This document shows, one piece after another, positions 27,649 through 39,100 of a stretch of 64,000 bases of DNA (positions are counted from its first letter, which is position 1; each line of letters starts with the position of its first letter). Source of the DNA: Lutibacter oricola. Its GTDB lineage: Bacteria; Bacteroidota; Bacteroidia; Flavobacteriales; Flavobacteriaceae. Below the pieces are notes generated by a model. It was not told the DNA's origin and did not search any database. It saw only the letters and a list, made by a program, of their open reading frames with translations. The stretch lies in assembly GCF_900106565.1 (NCBI RefSeq), contig NZ_FNNJ01000003.1:62001-126000 (forward strand). Reading direction: 5' to 3'. The position numbers were made by a program, and so were the translations under genes.

Positions 27649-28266
27649 TTACTTGTCGTATTTAGTATACATTAAAGTTCCGTATATTATATGAAATACA
27701 CCAAAGCCTAAAGCCCAAAAATAAATTCCGTAGCCAATAAACTGTGTTGCAATTAAACCTGTAATTATGTTAGCCATTCCTAAATACTCAATATTACCTA
27801 ATGTATATTTACTAGCATTTACACAAGATAAACCGTAAAAAATTAACATAAATGGAGCAATTAAACCTATTAAGTTGTATTGGTATAAAACAATACATAA
27901 TAAACCACCAGTAAATAAAGGAACAATAAAGCTTTTTAGCAACCTTCTAGTAGTTGACGTCCAAATTTTTTCGTTATTAGATTTAGCCTTTTTGCTAGTT
28001 AATAAAAAGGCTGTAGATACAGATAGTAACAGTACAATACTAGCAACAACTAAAAGTAGAATTTCAAAATAATGAATTGGTAAGTGTTCGATACCAGTTT
28101 CGCCTTGCTGATACGAATTAATTAAGAATTTTCCAACAAAAGCTCCTATCAAAGCATACACGCCAGCTAAAATTCCAGACATTCCACTAAGTGATATAAA
28201 CCGAGTAGATTTATTCATTATCGATTTAATTTCTGTAAGGTCTTGTAAATAATCTTTTTCGCTCAT
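27649..28266 (-). CDS. Membrane protein upstream of the winged-helix regulator
   Basis: 205 residues with six predicted transmembrane helices; starts MSEKDYLQDLTEIKSIMNKS, a cytoplasmic helix found in this group of flavobacterial proteins. The in-frame start at 28317 adds 17 residues not fitting that pattern. First gene of the cluster with the regulator; possible sensor or partner, but no function is known. Confidence 0.7.
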   Translation of the reverse strand: MSEKDYLQDLTEIKSIMNKSTRFISLSGMSGILAGVYALIGAFVGKFLINSYQQGETGIEHLPIHYFEILLLVVASIVLLLSVSTAFLLTSKKAKSNNEKIWTSTTRRLLKSFIVPLFTGGLLCIVLYQYNLIGLIAPFMLIFYGLSCVNASKYTLGNIEYLGMANIITGLIATQFIGYGIYFWALGFGVFHIIYGTLMYTKYDK

Positions 28267-28426
28267 GTTAAAAGTACTTTGAAAAGCAAAGTAAATAAAA
28301 AAATGGCACTCAAACAAGTTTTCAACAAAAAATGTTAATTACTAATTCTAAATAAGACTGTTTAGTTTTTAATTAATGCATAATTTTAATTTTTGAAAAA
28401 TAAAACGATAAATCTGCTTAATAAAA

Positions 28427-30976
28427 ATGACTGAAGAATTAGTGTTTCCGAAAACGTATACTTATAAAGAGGTGTTAAAGAGTTGTTTAGACTACTTTAA
28501 TGATGATGAACTTGCAGCAACAACTTGGATGAATAAATACGCCATGAAAAATAAAGATGGTGAGTATTTAGAGTCTTCTCCAAATGATATGCATAAAAGA
28601 ATGGCTGCTCAGTTTGCTAGAATTGAGAAAAAATATGATGAAGCTAAAGTTGATACTGAAGGCTTATCTGAATACGGAAAAACTCGTTCTAAACTTGGTG
28701 AAGAAGAGATTTTTGAGCTTTTTAAAGATTTTAAATACACAATTCCACAAGGAAGTGTAATGTCTTCTTTAGGTAATACTAATGTAATTGCTTCTTTATC
28801 AAACTGTGTGGTTGTACCACCTGTTTACGATTCTTATGGAGGTATTTTTCATACAGACCAACAATTAGCACAATTATTTAAACGTAGATGTGGAGTAGGA
28901 GTAGATTTATCAAATTTACGTCCAAATGGTGCACAGGTTTCAAACTCTGCTGGTTCTACAACTGGAGCGGTTTCATTTATGGATCGTTTTTCAAATACAA
29001 CTCGTGAGGTTGCACAAAACGGTAGACGTGGAGCATTAATGCTTACTATGGATATTGCACATCCAGATGTTGAAGATTTTATTACTGTAAAACAAGATTT
29101 AACAAAAATAACAGGAGCAAATATTTCATTAAGATTGTCAGATGAATTTATGTTGGCTGTTGTTAAAGATGAAGATTATACGTTGCGTTGGCCAATAGAC
29201 AGCGAAACACCAAAATATACCAAAGTAGTTAAAGCTAAAAAATTATGGGATTCTATAATTAAATGTGCACATAACACTGCAGAACCAGGATTAATTTTCT
29301 GGGATCGTCAACATTATTATTCTACATCATCGGTATATCCAGGATTTAAGAATGATTCAACAAACCCTTGTTCAGAAATTGCAATGCAAGGTGGAGATAG
29401 CTGTCGTTTAATTGCAGTTAACTTATATAGTTTTGTAGATAACCCATTTACAGATAAAGCATCGTTCGATTTTAAAAAGTTTTATAAAGTAGTTTATGAA
29501 ACACAAAGATTAATGGATGATTTGGTTGATTTAGAGCTAGAAGCTGTTGATAAAATATTCAACAAAATAATGCATGATAAAGAACCAACAGACATTAAAC
29601 AAGTAGAAATTGATACTTGGAAATTGTTGTACAAAACAGGTAAAACTGGACGTAGAACTGGTTTAGGTTTTACAGCATTAGCAGATGCTGTTGCTGCTTT
29701 AGGAAAAAAGTTTGATACCGATGAAGCAATTGAGGTTGTTGATGAAATTATGAAAGTTAAATTTAGAGGTGAGTTTGATAGTAGTATTGATATGGCTATT
29801 TCTCGTGGAAAATTTAAAGTTTTCAACCCAGAAATTGAAAAATTCTCTGAGTTTGTTCAAATGATAGAAACAGATTTTCCTGATATTTATGAAAGAATGA
29901 TGAAATACGGGCGTAGAAATATTTCTGTAAGTACAGTGGCTCCTACTGGAAGTTTAAGTATGCTAGCTCAAACATCATCAGGAATTGAACCTGTATTCTT
30001 ATTATCATACAAAAGAAGAAGAAAAATAAATCCAGACGATCCAAATGCAAAAGTTGCTTATGTAGATGATATGGGAGATGAGTTTGAAGAGTTTGATGTA
30101 TACCACGGTAAATTGAAAACTTGGATGGACATAACTGGAGAAACAGATATAGATAAGAGTCCGTACAAAGGTGCAACTGCCCCAGAAATAGATTGGGAGA
30201 AACGTGTTGAAATGCAAGCGTTAGTTCAAAAATATACTACGCACTCAATTAGTTCAACAATTAACTTGGCTAAAGATGTTCCTGTAGATTTAGTTGGCGA
30301 TATTTATATTGAATCTTGGAAAAAAGGATTAAAAGGAATTACAGTTTATAGAGATGGTTCTCGTAGTGGTATTTTAGTTTCTAATGACGATAAGAAAAAG
30401 GAGAAAAAAGGTGAATGTTATGCTGAAACTATTTTCCCTAAAAGACCTAAGAAAATTGACGCAAAAATAGTTCGTTTCCAAAATGATTACGATAAATGGG
30501 TTGCGGTTGTAGGAGTAATTAATAATAAACCTTACGAAATTTTTACAGGTAAATTAGATGATGCATTTTTATTACCAACCTGGTTAGAAGAAGGTTGGGT
30601 AATTAAAAATAAAGATGACGAAGGTAAAACAAGATACGATTTACAGTTTGCAGATAAGCACGGTTATAAAGTAACTTTAGAAGGTTTATCTAGAACTTTT
30701 GATAAAGAGTATTGGAATTACGCTAAGTTAATATCTGGAGTATTACGTCACGGAATGCCAATTCCTTACGTAGTTGATTTAGTTAACAACTTAAATTTAT
30801 ACGATACAAATATTAACACTTGGAAAAACGGTATTGCACGTACATTAAAACAATTTGTTATAGATGGTACACAAGCTGTAGATAAAAAATGTCCAGAATG
30901 TGGTGATCCAGAAGGGTTAATTTATGAAGAAGGTTGTTTAAAATGTAAAAGTTGTGGACACTCTAAGTGTGGATAG
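28427..30976 (+). CDS. nrdJ: Adenosylcobalamin-dependent ribonucleotide reductase (class II)
   Basis: An 849-residue class II RNR making deoxyribonucleotides with a B12-derived radical. Visible: SNCVVVPP (first catalytic Cys), LFKRRCGVGVDLSNLRP, NPCSEIAM near residue 315 (radical Cys region), APTGSLSMLAQTSSGIEPVF, TGLGFTALADA, and a C-terminal cysteine tail CPECG...CLKCKSCGHSKCG that shuttles electrons from thioredoxin. Full length. It needs no oxygen and no NrdB partner. No cobalamin riboswitch is apparent in the 160 bases upstream. Confidence 0.97.
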   Translation: MTEELVFPKTYTYKEVLKSCLDYFNDDELAATTWMNKYAMKNKDGEYLESSPNDMHKRMAAQFARIEKKYDEAKVDTEGLSEYGKTRSKLGEEEIFELFKDFKYTIPQGSVMSSLGNTNVIASLSNCVVVPPVYDSYGGIFHTDQQLAQLFKRRCGVGVDLSNLRPNGAQVSNSAGSTTGAVSFMDRFSNTTREVAQNGRRGALMLTMDIAHPDVEDFITVKQDLTKITGANISLRLSDEFMLAVVKDEDYTLRWPIDSETPKYTKVVKAKKLWDSIIKCAHNTAEPGLIFWDRQHYYSTSSVYPGFKNDSTNPCSEIAMQGGDSCRLIAVNLYSFVDNPFTDKASFDFKKFYKVVYETQRLMDDLVDLELEAVDKIFNKIMHDKEPTDIKQVEIDTWKLLYKTGKTGRRTGLGFTALADAVAALGKKFDTDEAIEVVDEIMKVKFRGEFDSSIDMAISRGKFKVFNPEIEKFSEFVQMIETDFPDIYERMMKYGRRNISVSTVAPTGSLSMLAQTSSGIEPVFLLSYKRRRKINPDDPNAKVAYVDDMGDEFEEFDVYHGKLKTWMDITGETDIDKSPYKGATAPEIDWEKRVEMQALVQKYTTHSISSTINLAKDVPVDLVGDIYIESWKKGLKGITVYRDGSRSGILVSNDDKKKEKKGECYAETIFPKRPKKIDAKIVRFQNDYDKWVAVVGVINNKPYEIFTGKLDDAFLLPTWLEEGWVIKNKDDEGKTRYDLQFADKHGYKVTLEGLSRTFDKEYWNYAKLISGVLRHGMPIPYVVDLVNNLNLYDTNINTWKNGIARTLKQFVIDGTQAVDKKCPECGDPEGLIYEEGCLKCKSCGHSKCG

Positions 30977-31001
30977 TAAGCACAAATAATTAAAAATATT
31001 A

Positions 31002-31038
31002 AACACCAACATAATTTTATATCTTGTTGGTGTTTTTT
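31002..31038 (+). terminator. Rho-independent terminator after nrdJ
   Basis: AACACCAACA ... TGTTGGTGTT followed by TTTTTT, ending one base before the ATG of the next gene. Confidence 0.85.
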
Positions 31039-31039
31039 T

Positions 31040-31417
31040 ATGAATCCAATAGACGAATATTTATACAGCCAAAAAGAGCCTTATCAATCAATTATGCTTT
31101 ATGTTAGAAGTGTAATTCATAAGGCGCTTCCAGAAGTTGAAGAAAAGTTTAGTTATAAAATCCCTTTTTTTATGCATTGTAAAAAGCCAATGATTTATTT
31201 AAATGTTTTAAAGGGAACCAATTTTGTAGACATTGCTTTTGTTCAAGGTATTTTGTTAGAAGAAAAATACACAGATCTTAAAAATTATAATAAGCGAAAA
31301 CAAGTTCGTTCTATTCAAGTAAAATCTTTGGAAAATTTTAATGAACCTATGTTTATTCAATTAGTAAAAGATGCAGCTATTTTTATGGAAAATACTGACA
31401 AGGCTTGGTTTGTGTAA
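31040..31417 (+). CDS. DUF1801 / YdhG-like small protein
   Basis: 125 residues. IDEYLYSQKEPYQSIMLYVRSVIHKALPEVEEKFSYKIPFF at the start is the DUF1801 pattern (a fold related to frataxin-like iron proteins; function not established). The ATG directly follows the T run of the nrdJ terminator, so expression depends on read-through or on a start inside the terminator region. Confidence 0.8.
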   Translation: MNPIDEYLYSQKEPYQSIMLYVRSVIHKALPEVEEKFSYKIPFFMHCKKPMIYLNVLKGTNFVDIAFVQGILLEEKYTDLKNYNKRKQVRSIQVKSLENFNEPMFIQLVKDAAIFMENTDKAWFV

Positions 31418-31440
31418 TTATATTGAACAATTAAAAATAT

Positions 31441-31514
31441 GTCATTCTGAGCATTAGCGAAGAATCTCACATAGTAATAGATTCTTCATTCCGTTTCACT
31501 CCATTCGGAATGAC
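31441..31514. repeat. Interspersed palindromic element (GTCATTCTGAGC family)
   Basis: GTCATTCTGAGCATTAGCGA-AGAATCTCAC ... GATTCTTCATTCCGTTTCAC-TCCATTCGGAATGAC: two arms that are approximate reverse complements, in the DUF1801-kdsA spacer. Confidence 0.85.
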
Positions 31515-31532
31515 AAAATTTAATATTTTTAG

Positions 31533-31560
31533 CCAACAACCAACAACCAACAACCAACAG
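31533..31560. repeat. 7-base tandem repeat CCAACAA x4
   Basis: Four copies of CCAACAA (the last CCAACAG) immediately against the kdsA stop codon. Confidence 0.85.
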
Positions 31561-32379
31561 CTAAAACTGATTAATCGTTTTTCTAATAGCAACTAAATTA
31601 CTTAATAAACCCTCTAAATATTGTAAATCTAGCATATTTGCTCCATCACTTTTTGCATTTGAAGGATCAAAATGAGTTTCTATAAACAAACCATCAACAC
31701 CAACTGCAATACCAGCTCTAGCAATAGTTTCAATCATATCTGGTCTTCCGCCAGTAACACCACTAGTTTGGTTAGGTTGTTGTAAAGAGTGTGTAATATC
31801 TAAAACTGTAGGCGCATATTGTTGCATTTCAGGAATTCCTCTAAAATCAACCAACATATCTTGGTAGCCGAACATAGTTCCTCTATCAGTAATCCAAGCT
31901 TTTTCGTTTCCGCTATCTTTTACTTTTTGCACTGCGTGTTTCATTGCAGAAGGACTCATAAATTGTCCTTTTTTCAAATTTACAACTTTTCCAGTTTTTG
32001 CAGCAGCTACTACTAAATCTGTTTGGCGAACTAAAAACGCAGGAATTTGCAATACATCTACATATTCTGCAGCCATTGCAGCATCTTCATTTGTATGAAT
32101 ATCTGTAACTGTAGGAACATTAAAAGTTTCTGAAACTTTTTTTAGTATTTTCAATGCTTTTTCATCTCCAATTCCTGTAAAACTATCAATTCTACTTCTG
32201 TTAGCTTTTTTAAAACTTCCTTTAAAAATAAACGGAATCTCCAATTTATCAGTTATTTTTAAAACGTGTTCAGCAATGCGCATTGCCATTTCTTCACCTT
32301 CAATAGCGCAAGGTCCTGCTAATAAAAAGAAATTGTTGCTATCAGTATGTTTTATGTTCGGAATCAAATTTAAATCCAT
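31561..32379 (-). CDS. kdsA: 3-deoxy-8-phosphooctulonate synthase
   Basis: A 272-residue enzyme condensing arabinose-5-phosphate with PEP to Kdo-8-phosphate, for the lipopolysaccharide inner core. Signatures: LLAGPCAIEGE at the N-terminus, FKGSFKKANRSR, TDIHTNEDA, LQIPAFLVRQTDL, and TDRGTMFGYQ (the Asn of the non-metal class is not assessed). ATG 32379 is preferred to TTG 32397, because a -7 box TATCTTTG (minus strand, 32402-32395) covers the latter, leaving a short leader. Confidence 0.96.
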   Translation of the reverse strand: MDLNLIPNIKHTDSNNFFLLAGPCAIEGEEMAMRIAEHVLKITDKLEIPFIFKGSFKKANRSRIDSFTGIGDEKALKILKKVSETFNVPTVTDIHTNEDAAMAAEYVDVLQIPAFLVRQTDLVVAAAKTGKVVNLKKGQFMSPSAMKHAVQKVKDSGNEKAWITDRGTMFGYQDMLVDFRGIPEMQQYAPTVLDITHSLQQPNQTSGVTGGRPDMIETIARAGIAVGVDGLFIETHFDPSNAKSDGANMLDLQYLEGLLSNLVAIRKTINQF

Positions 32380-32498
32380 TGTTTTAGTTTTTTGCAAAGA
32401 TAGAATAAGTTTGAATGATTAAAAGTTGAAAGGTTGAAAAGTTTGAGTATTAAAAAATAAATAATTATTACTTTGCGAGAAATTTATTTAAAAATATT

Positions 32499-32951
32499 AT
32501 GAAAAGATTATTGCTATTTGTTCTTGTTTGTAGCTTGGTTAGCTGTTCTGTAAGAGAAACACCTGAATTTGTTACTGTTAAAAATATAAAAGTATTAAAA
32601 TCTGATAAGAAAAATTTAACCTTAAAAGGAGATGCTTTATTCAAAAATCCAAATATTATAGGAGGAAAACTTCAAGCTGATGGAATTAAAGTTTTAGTTA
32701 ATGGAAATGAAGTAGCTGAGGTATCTTCGGAAGTTTTTAATGTTCCTTCTGAAAAAGAATTTACCATTCCATTATTAGTTGATATTCCAGTAAACAAGGT
32801 TTTTACCGATAAAAATTTAGGGAGTTTATTAGGAAGTATTCTTACCAAAAAAATGGAAGTAAAATATATTGGTAAGATTAACTATAAAATTTTAGGTTTT
32901 TCGCATTCTTATACTGTTGATGAAACTGAAACGGTGAAGATTAAACTGTAA
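32499..32951 (+). CDS. LEA14-like lipoprotein
   Basis: 150 residues. Signal peptide MKRLLLFVLVCSLVSC with lipid Cys16; the remainder (KNIKVLKSDKKNLTLKGDALFKNPN ... VLVNGNEVAEV ... FTIPLLVDIP) is a small beta-sandwich of the WHy/LEA14 type. Role unknown; such lipoproteins sit in the envelope. Single gene divergent from kdsA. Confidence 0.8.
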   Translation: MKRLLLFVLVCSLVSCSVRETPEFVTVKNIKVLKSDKKNLTLKGDALFKNPNIIGGKLQADGIKVLVNGNEVAEVSSEVFNVPSEKEFTIPLLVDIPVNKVFTDKNLGSLLGSILTKKMEVKYIGKINYKILGFSHSYTVDETETVKIKL

Positions 32952-32967
32952 AAAAAGTAGGATGAGA

Positions 32968-32986
32968 TGCTGAATCAAGTTCAGCA
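32968..32986. repeat. Short inverted repeat after the LEA14-like gene
   Basis: TGCTGAA/TTCAGCA with a 5-base loop and no T run on either side; probably a remnant of an interspersed element rather than a terminator. Confidence 0.5.
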
Positions 32987-33002
32987 TTGCGAATAGTTAA
33001 TT

Positions 33003-33083
33003 GTCATTCTGAACGATAGTGAAGAATCTCACGTTTGTTACGTAAAAGATTCTTCATTTCACTACGTTTCATTCAGAATGACA
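33003..33083. repeat. Interspersed palindromic element (GTCATTCTGAACG family)
   Basis: GTCATTCTGAACGATAGTGA-AGAATCTCACG ... AAAGATTCTTCATTTCACTA-CGTTTCATTCAGAATGAC: the cleanest copy in the window, with arms complementary over about 30 bases. Confidence 0.9.
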
Positions 33084-33104
33084 AATTAAATATTTTACCA
33101 TCAA

Positions 33105-36100
33105 CTAATCTTCAATTCTAACTCTAACACCTTCACTATGGCTACTAAATTCAGGAGCATACATACTTTGAATTGTTGTAATTCCGTTGCTAAAGTTTCC
33201 GGCATTATTTACACGTAAATCATACTCAAAAACGTACACGCCTTTTGGTAAACGTTCCATAAAAAAGTTGGTAGAAGCATCTTTTGTACTTTCGTAATAA
33301 CCTAAACCATCTTGCCATTTATAGCTCGATAATACATTTATAGGTTCTAAACCACTTGCTCTCATATCTTTCATATGCACAAATTCCATTGGTCTATCAG
33401 CTCTTAATTCAACTCTAACGGTAATTAAATCACCAACCTTTAAATTTGTATTTTCAGTAATTTCAGTTAATTCTTTACCGGTATTAGTATTTTGTTTTAA
33501 GAATAATTTCTTACTTAATTTTAAAGGAGTTTCAGCCGAAGTAATTTTGTCTAAATCTTCGAAATATTGCCAATATAAACCTCCCCAAGCAATTCCTTCA
33601 TCTTTTTTAGAAAGTGTAACTTCACCCATTTCAGAAGTAATTTCATTGCCATTCCACGAAGTTTTAAAATAACCAGTTCCAGCTTCAACTTTTACGTTTT
33701 CTAATTTAGAAGGTTCTATTTTTTGTGTTCCAATAGTAACGTCAACAGATTCATTTACAGAAAGCCAATCGCTTCCTTGTAATAATAAAGCATAAACAGC
33801 TTCTGTAGTTGCTTTGGTTGTTTTCCATTGGTTGGTTTGCTTGTTTTTTAACAACCAAATTTTTAAGTTATCAATGGTTTCTAGATTCTTCGTTTCACTC
33901 AGAATGACATTTCCAGCTTCAGCGAAAACTTCAATCATTAATGCTTGTGTTTCAATAGGCGATTGATACCAAAACCAACTAGGTGTATTTGCTTTCCAAT
34001 ACATTCCTAATTCTTCAGAAGTAATGCTATTCTCTTTTAATGATTTTAATATATCAGAAGTGATTGTTTTATTCTCATTTCTATGTTGAATTAAAGCAAT
34101 CATTCCTTTTGAATATAGATTAAAGTCTGTCCAGTAAGTAGCCGATTGTTTTGTATAATAATCCACCGCTTTTTGAACTTTTGAAGGAACTTCAACATTC
34201 TTATAAAAGCTACGCATATATAAATAATGTAATTGCGTATGCCCTAAATTATTTTTTTCTAAAAATTCTTTTTCAGCCTTTATTCCTTTTGATTTTGTTT
34301 TCGCTTTTTCTCTTGTTTTTTTAGCTCTTTCTAAAAGTTTGTTATAATCATCTAAAATTTCATCATCTAAAAATTGGACGGCTTTGGTAATCATTTTAGA
34401 TGCTTCACCATCTGTCATTTCGACTCCGCTCAATGACCTAAGTTGTTTTAAATGACCATAACTAGAAGCAATGTGTTGTGTAATATATCGGTTAGGATAT
34501 TTACTTCCTTTAAACCAAGGGAAACCACCATTGCTAAACTGTAATTCCTTTAGCTTGTTTAAAGCAATTTCTTGCTCGTTTTTCATTTTATTTAAATCGA
34601 ACAACAAACCAATTCTTTTCTTTTGCTCGGTTTCATTTTGAGCATCACGTAACCAAGGAGTTTCTTGAATAATTATGGATTTTAATTCTTCATTTTTCTC
34701 TAAATTAGAAACCAATGCATCACTCGTTTTCCAAAGATTAAATACTTCTTGAATTCTTGGATTTGAATTCGCAATATGGCTAGCCAAGGTATTTGCATAA
34801 TAACGCGAGAATGTTTGCTCAGCACATTCATACGGATATTCCATTAAGTATGGCAAACTTTGAACTGCATACCAAGCCGGATTGGAAGTTATTTCCAACG
34901 TTAACTTATGATTTTTTAATGTTCGGTCGCTGAGCGGAGTCGAAGCGCTATTTATAAGTTTATCTAACTTAAATGTTTTTGTCTGCTTACTACGTACCCA
35001 CATTGGTAATGTTTCAGTAACCAACATTCTGTTAGATAAAACTGGCAATACATTTTGTTCACCATCAGAAAATTCTCCAGCTTTTGCTACAATTTTATAC
35101 TGTACTGCTTGAACATTATCTGGAATAGTTAATGTCCACATTACATTGGTATTTCCTTTAGCATCAACCATAAAGTTTTGAAGCCCTCTCTGTCCTTTGG
35201 ACATCTCTCCCGAAGGGAGAGAAGCTTTTAGAAGTTGTTTTGTAACATCCTGACCAGTAATTGCATCTGTTAACACCAATTGAGCAACTCCATTTAAAGC
35301 TTTATCAGATAAATTAGAAATTTTACTAGAAAACTGTAAAACATCACCCTCACGTAAAAAACGTGGTGGATTTGGTAATACCATTAGGTCTTTTTGTGTA
35401 ACTGTTGTTAAGGTTTTAGTTGCAGTTTCTAGCTGTGGAGTATGTGCCAATAACTGCAATTTCCAACGTGTTAATGCTTCTGGCATTGTAAAGTTGAAAC
35501 TTACGCAACCATCTTTATCGGTTTTTAAATGAGGGAAAAAGAAAGCGGTTTCTTTAAAGTTTTTTCTTGCCTTTACATTTGCTAGATCTTTTTCTAACTT
35601 TTTTTGTCCACTTTTTGTGGAAATTATTATTACTCCATTTGCTCCACGAGAGCCATAAATTGAAGTAGCTGCAGCATCTTTTAAAACATTAATAGATAAA
35701 ATTTCAGCATTACCAATTTCAAATTTATTTACAGGCACGCCGTCAACAATATATAATGCATTTTTGGTATTTGTTGAATTTGTGCCTCTAATCATTACTT
35801 TTTTATTGGCTCCTGATGTTCCAGAGATGTTTACACCTGCAACTTTTCCCTCTAGAATCATTGATACATCTTCTGAAACTTCAGATTTTACTGTAGAGAT
35901 TGATCCAGTTAAACTTGCTTTTCTTTGTGTTCCATAACCAACAACAACAACTTCTTCTAATGCTTCATTTGATGCTTCCAAAGAAATATCCATTGTAGAT
36001 GAGGTTCCAATTGTTTTACCAGTTGTAGAAAATCCAATATAACTATATTGCAATTCATCTCCTTTTTTTACTTTTATTGAGTAGGCACCATCAAAATCTG

Positions 36101-39100
36101 TTTGAGTTCCAAAAGTTGTACCTGAAATAATAACCGAAACTCCAGGTAAAGGTTGCCCATCATTATCTGTTACAACACCTGAAACTATTTTATCATAAGA
36201 ACTTCTTTGTGATTCTTTTCGTTCAACACTAGCTTTAGCTTTTGCCATATAAGTTCGTTGTAAATAACGATTGTTATTCAAACTAAACCCAAACCAATTT
36301 AACTTATCAAAATTTTGCGTTTGATTGTTATAATAATGTCTTGATAAATTATAAACTCTAAAGCTAGTATTACCGTATGAATTCTGCGTATTCCAATTGT
36401 TATAGCTGTAATATGATGAATGTTGAATTGGATTAAAACTCCAACTATGAGATTTAAATTGATCTAAAGAAGCATCGTACATACTAGCCAAAACTTCTGC
36501 AGTGATTTTGTCTTTGTTTGCTCCTTTAATTTTAAAACTCCACGTTTCTTCTTGTCCTGGTTGTAGCTTATTTCTAAAGGTTTGTGTTTCAATAGAAATA
36601 TCGTTTAACTGTTTTGGTACAGCAATATTTAAAACGCCACTTTTAAAACTATTGTATGCTGAAAAACTGTACTTAATTGCAAAGCCGCCTAAATCTTCTT
36701 GTTCTACTGGAATTTTAATGAATTTTACTTCATTATTAAGTTTTACAATTTGCTGACTTACAATTTTATGATTTTTTTCAATGGCAATAGTTACAAAAAC
36801 TTCATTAGAAGCTGAACCAATTTTTAGCTGAACATTTTCATTGGTTTTGTACAAGTTCTTATCGGTTGAAATTTCAAATAACTGATTGTCTGCAACAGCA
36901 GGTTTTTTTGAATTGAAAACTGAAAATCGAGTTTTATCTTCAACTTTTTGATTGAATTTATCATTGGCTTCAACTTCAATTAAATATTTGCCAATGTTCC
37001 AATTTTTAATCTTTTTTAACTGTATTTCTTTACTTTCTTCAGTGTTAAATTCAGTTTCATAAACTAAAGCTCCTTTTTTCCAGTTATTAACCTTGTTTTC
37101 ATCGTTTGTGTAAGGTTCGTGTGGAAATAAATTTTGATATTCATTTTTAGATAAAACTTGATAATCAGGAACACTCCAAGGTCTTTCTCGCAATACATTT
37201 ACTGGTGCTAATAGTTTGTAAATTTTTAAAGCTCCTTTAGTTGGAACAAATTCTCCGTTTAAATTGTTGGTAGTTAATGTGATTTTATGAGTTTTTTCAT
37301 TCAAATCAATTTTATCCGAAATACTTGCTGAAATATCTAATGTATGATACCCAACTTTTACCAAAGTAGTTGCACTTCTAGTTTCTCCATTTATATCTGT
37401 AATATCTGCTTCAATTTCATAAGTGAAAACAGGTTTATTCTCCTTGTCAGCACTTTTATCTGGAATGGATTTAAACGTGATTTCAAAGTTTCCTTCATTA
37501 TCAGTTTTAGTTTCACCATGTGTAATTTCCATCGCTCCTGAAGTATTGTAAGACGGTCTGTACCAATAAAACCAACGTGGATAAATTACTTTTCTATGAA
37601 CTCTATACGTAACTTTAGCATCAGAAATTGAACTGCCAGCAAATGCGGTTGCGTTTCCTTTTACAGTAACTGAATCGTTTAATTTAAAAGTTTCGGTTAC
37701 AGGTTTAAACTCTGCTTCAAATTTTGGACGTTTGTATTCTTCTACGGAAATAGTATGTTCTAAATAGTCAAAATCATAATCAGCATTGTTGTAAAAGTTA
37801 GTGTTATCGTGTTCATAACTTTCATCTACATAAATTGTGTATTCACCGTTTAAACCATTATTTGGTAAAATGAAAGATTCTGAAACTGAACCAAACTCAT
37901 TTAATTTTAATTCAATTTCTTTGATTTCCTCTCCATTAGGGTTTTCCAAAATAAAACTAACGTATTCATTGGTGAAAACTTCAGATTTGTCTCCTTGTTT
38001 TTTTAAGAAAATAGCTTTAAAATGAACCGTTTGTCCAGGTCTATAAATACTTCTATCAGTAAAAATAAATGGTTTAATAGTTATTTCATCATCGTTATTT
38101 TTTTCAATGCGTGGTTTTCTATTTTCGTTTAAATAATAATCTTCAAAAGCTGCTTTTTCATTTTTAGTTTCTACTGTAATTGCTACATTTCTGTGATAAT
38201 TTCTAGTTTTAAAATTAAATTCACCAAACTCGTTTGTAACTAAATTTTTTGAGATAGATTTGTTATATCTGCTAATGTCGTAGTTTTTTACAGAGACCTT
38301 TGCATCAGTAAAAGGTTCTCCTGTATTTCTATCTATTACCTGATAAATATGTTGCTCATTTGTGCTTTTTTGAACAACAGAAATGTTTGTACTTTGAATA
38401 GTTGTAGTTGCAAAAGTTGAATTTTTATTGAGTACTTCTTGAGGTGAAGCAACCAATAAATAGTTTCCATTTTTTAAAGGAGGTAGTACAATTTCTGTAA
38501 TGTGCTGTTGGTAATCTTTTTCGTTTTTTAATGTGTTTTTTAATGCTTCAACTTTTTTGAGTTTATTTATATAAGCAATCTTTGTAGAATCATTATAAAT
38601 TTTATTAAAAGTTCTAATTTCTTTTTCCGAAACTTTATAAATGGTTGTATTTAATTTATTAAAGTTTTTGAAGAAAACTGATATTTTACTATGTAAATTA
38701 GTTGGAATATGTTTTTCCGTAATTATGCTTATTTCTTGTTGTAAAATGCTTTCTTTTAGGTTTTTACATTGTTTGGTCCCTAAACTTTCAGGGAATTTTT
38801 CTATTGCTAAATCACAGATTTCAACAGCTTTTGCCTTTTCAAACTGATGTTTTGTATTTTCAGAATTGTATTCGTTTCCTTTTTCGTTGTGAACACTCGC
38901 AATTTCAAAATCTATTAAAGTTGAAGCTTCGTGGCTTTTAAAATCTTCTTTTAACTCAATTAATTTGTTGAAAAACAGTTCATTTTCACCTTCAAAATTT
39001 GAATGTTGGTTTAAGAATTTCAATCGTTCTAACTCAACAGAAACAAAAGCATTTTTATTGTTATTTTTATTATGAAAAGCAATTAAGCTTTGATAAATGT

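Noticed and set aside
28267-28426. Cobalamin riboswitch before nrdJ
   Set aside because: No B12-box-like GCCACTG or the long structured leader is present in the 160 AT-rich bases.
31533-31560. CRISPR-like array
   Set aside because: The 7-base units are contiguous without spacers; it is a simple tandem repeat.
35610-36200. Macroglobulin plus plug as two separate genes or assembly error
   Set aside because: The frame runs continuously through both boundaries and the macroglobulin core resumes in the same frame; no stop or start suggests separate genes. Assembly error cannot be wholly excluded.
36502-36756. Long opposite-strand ORFs inside the macroglobulin, HTCS and GH genes
   Set aside because: They are shadows of strongly supported coding regions, without signatures or start context.
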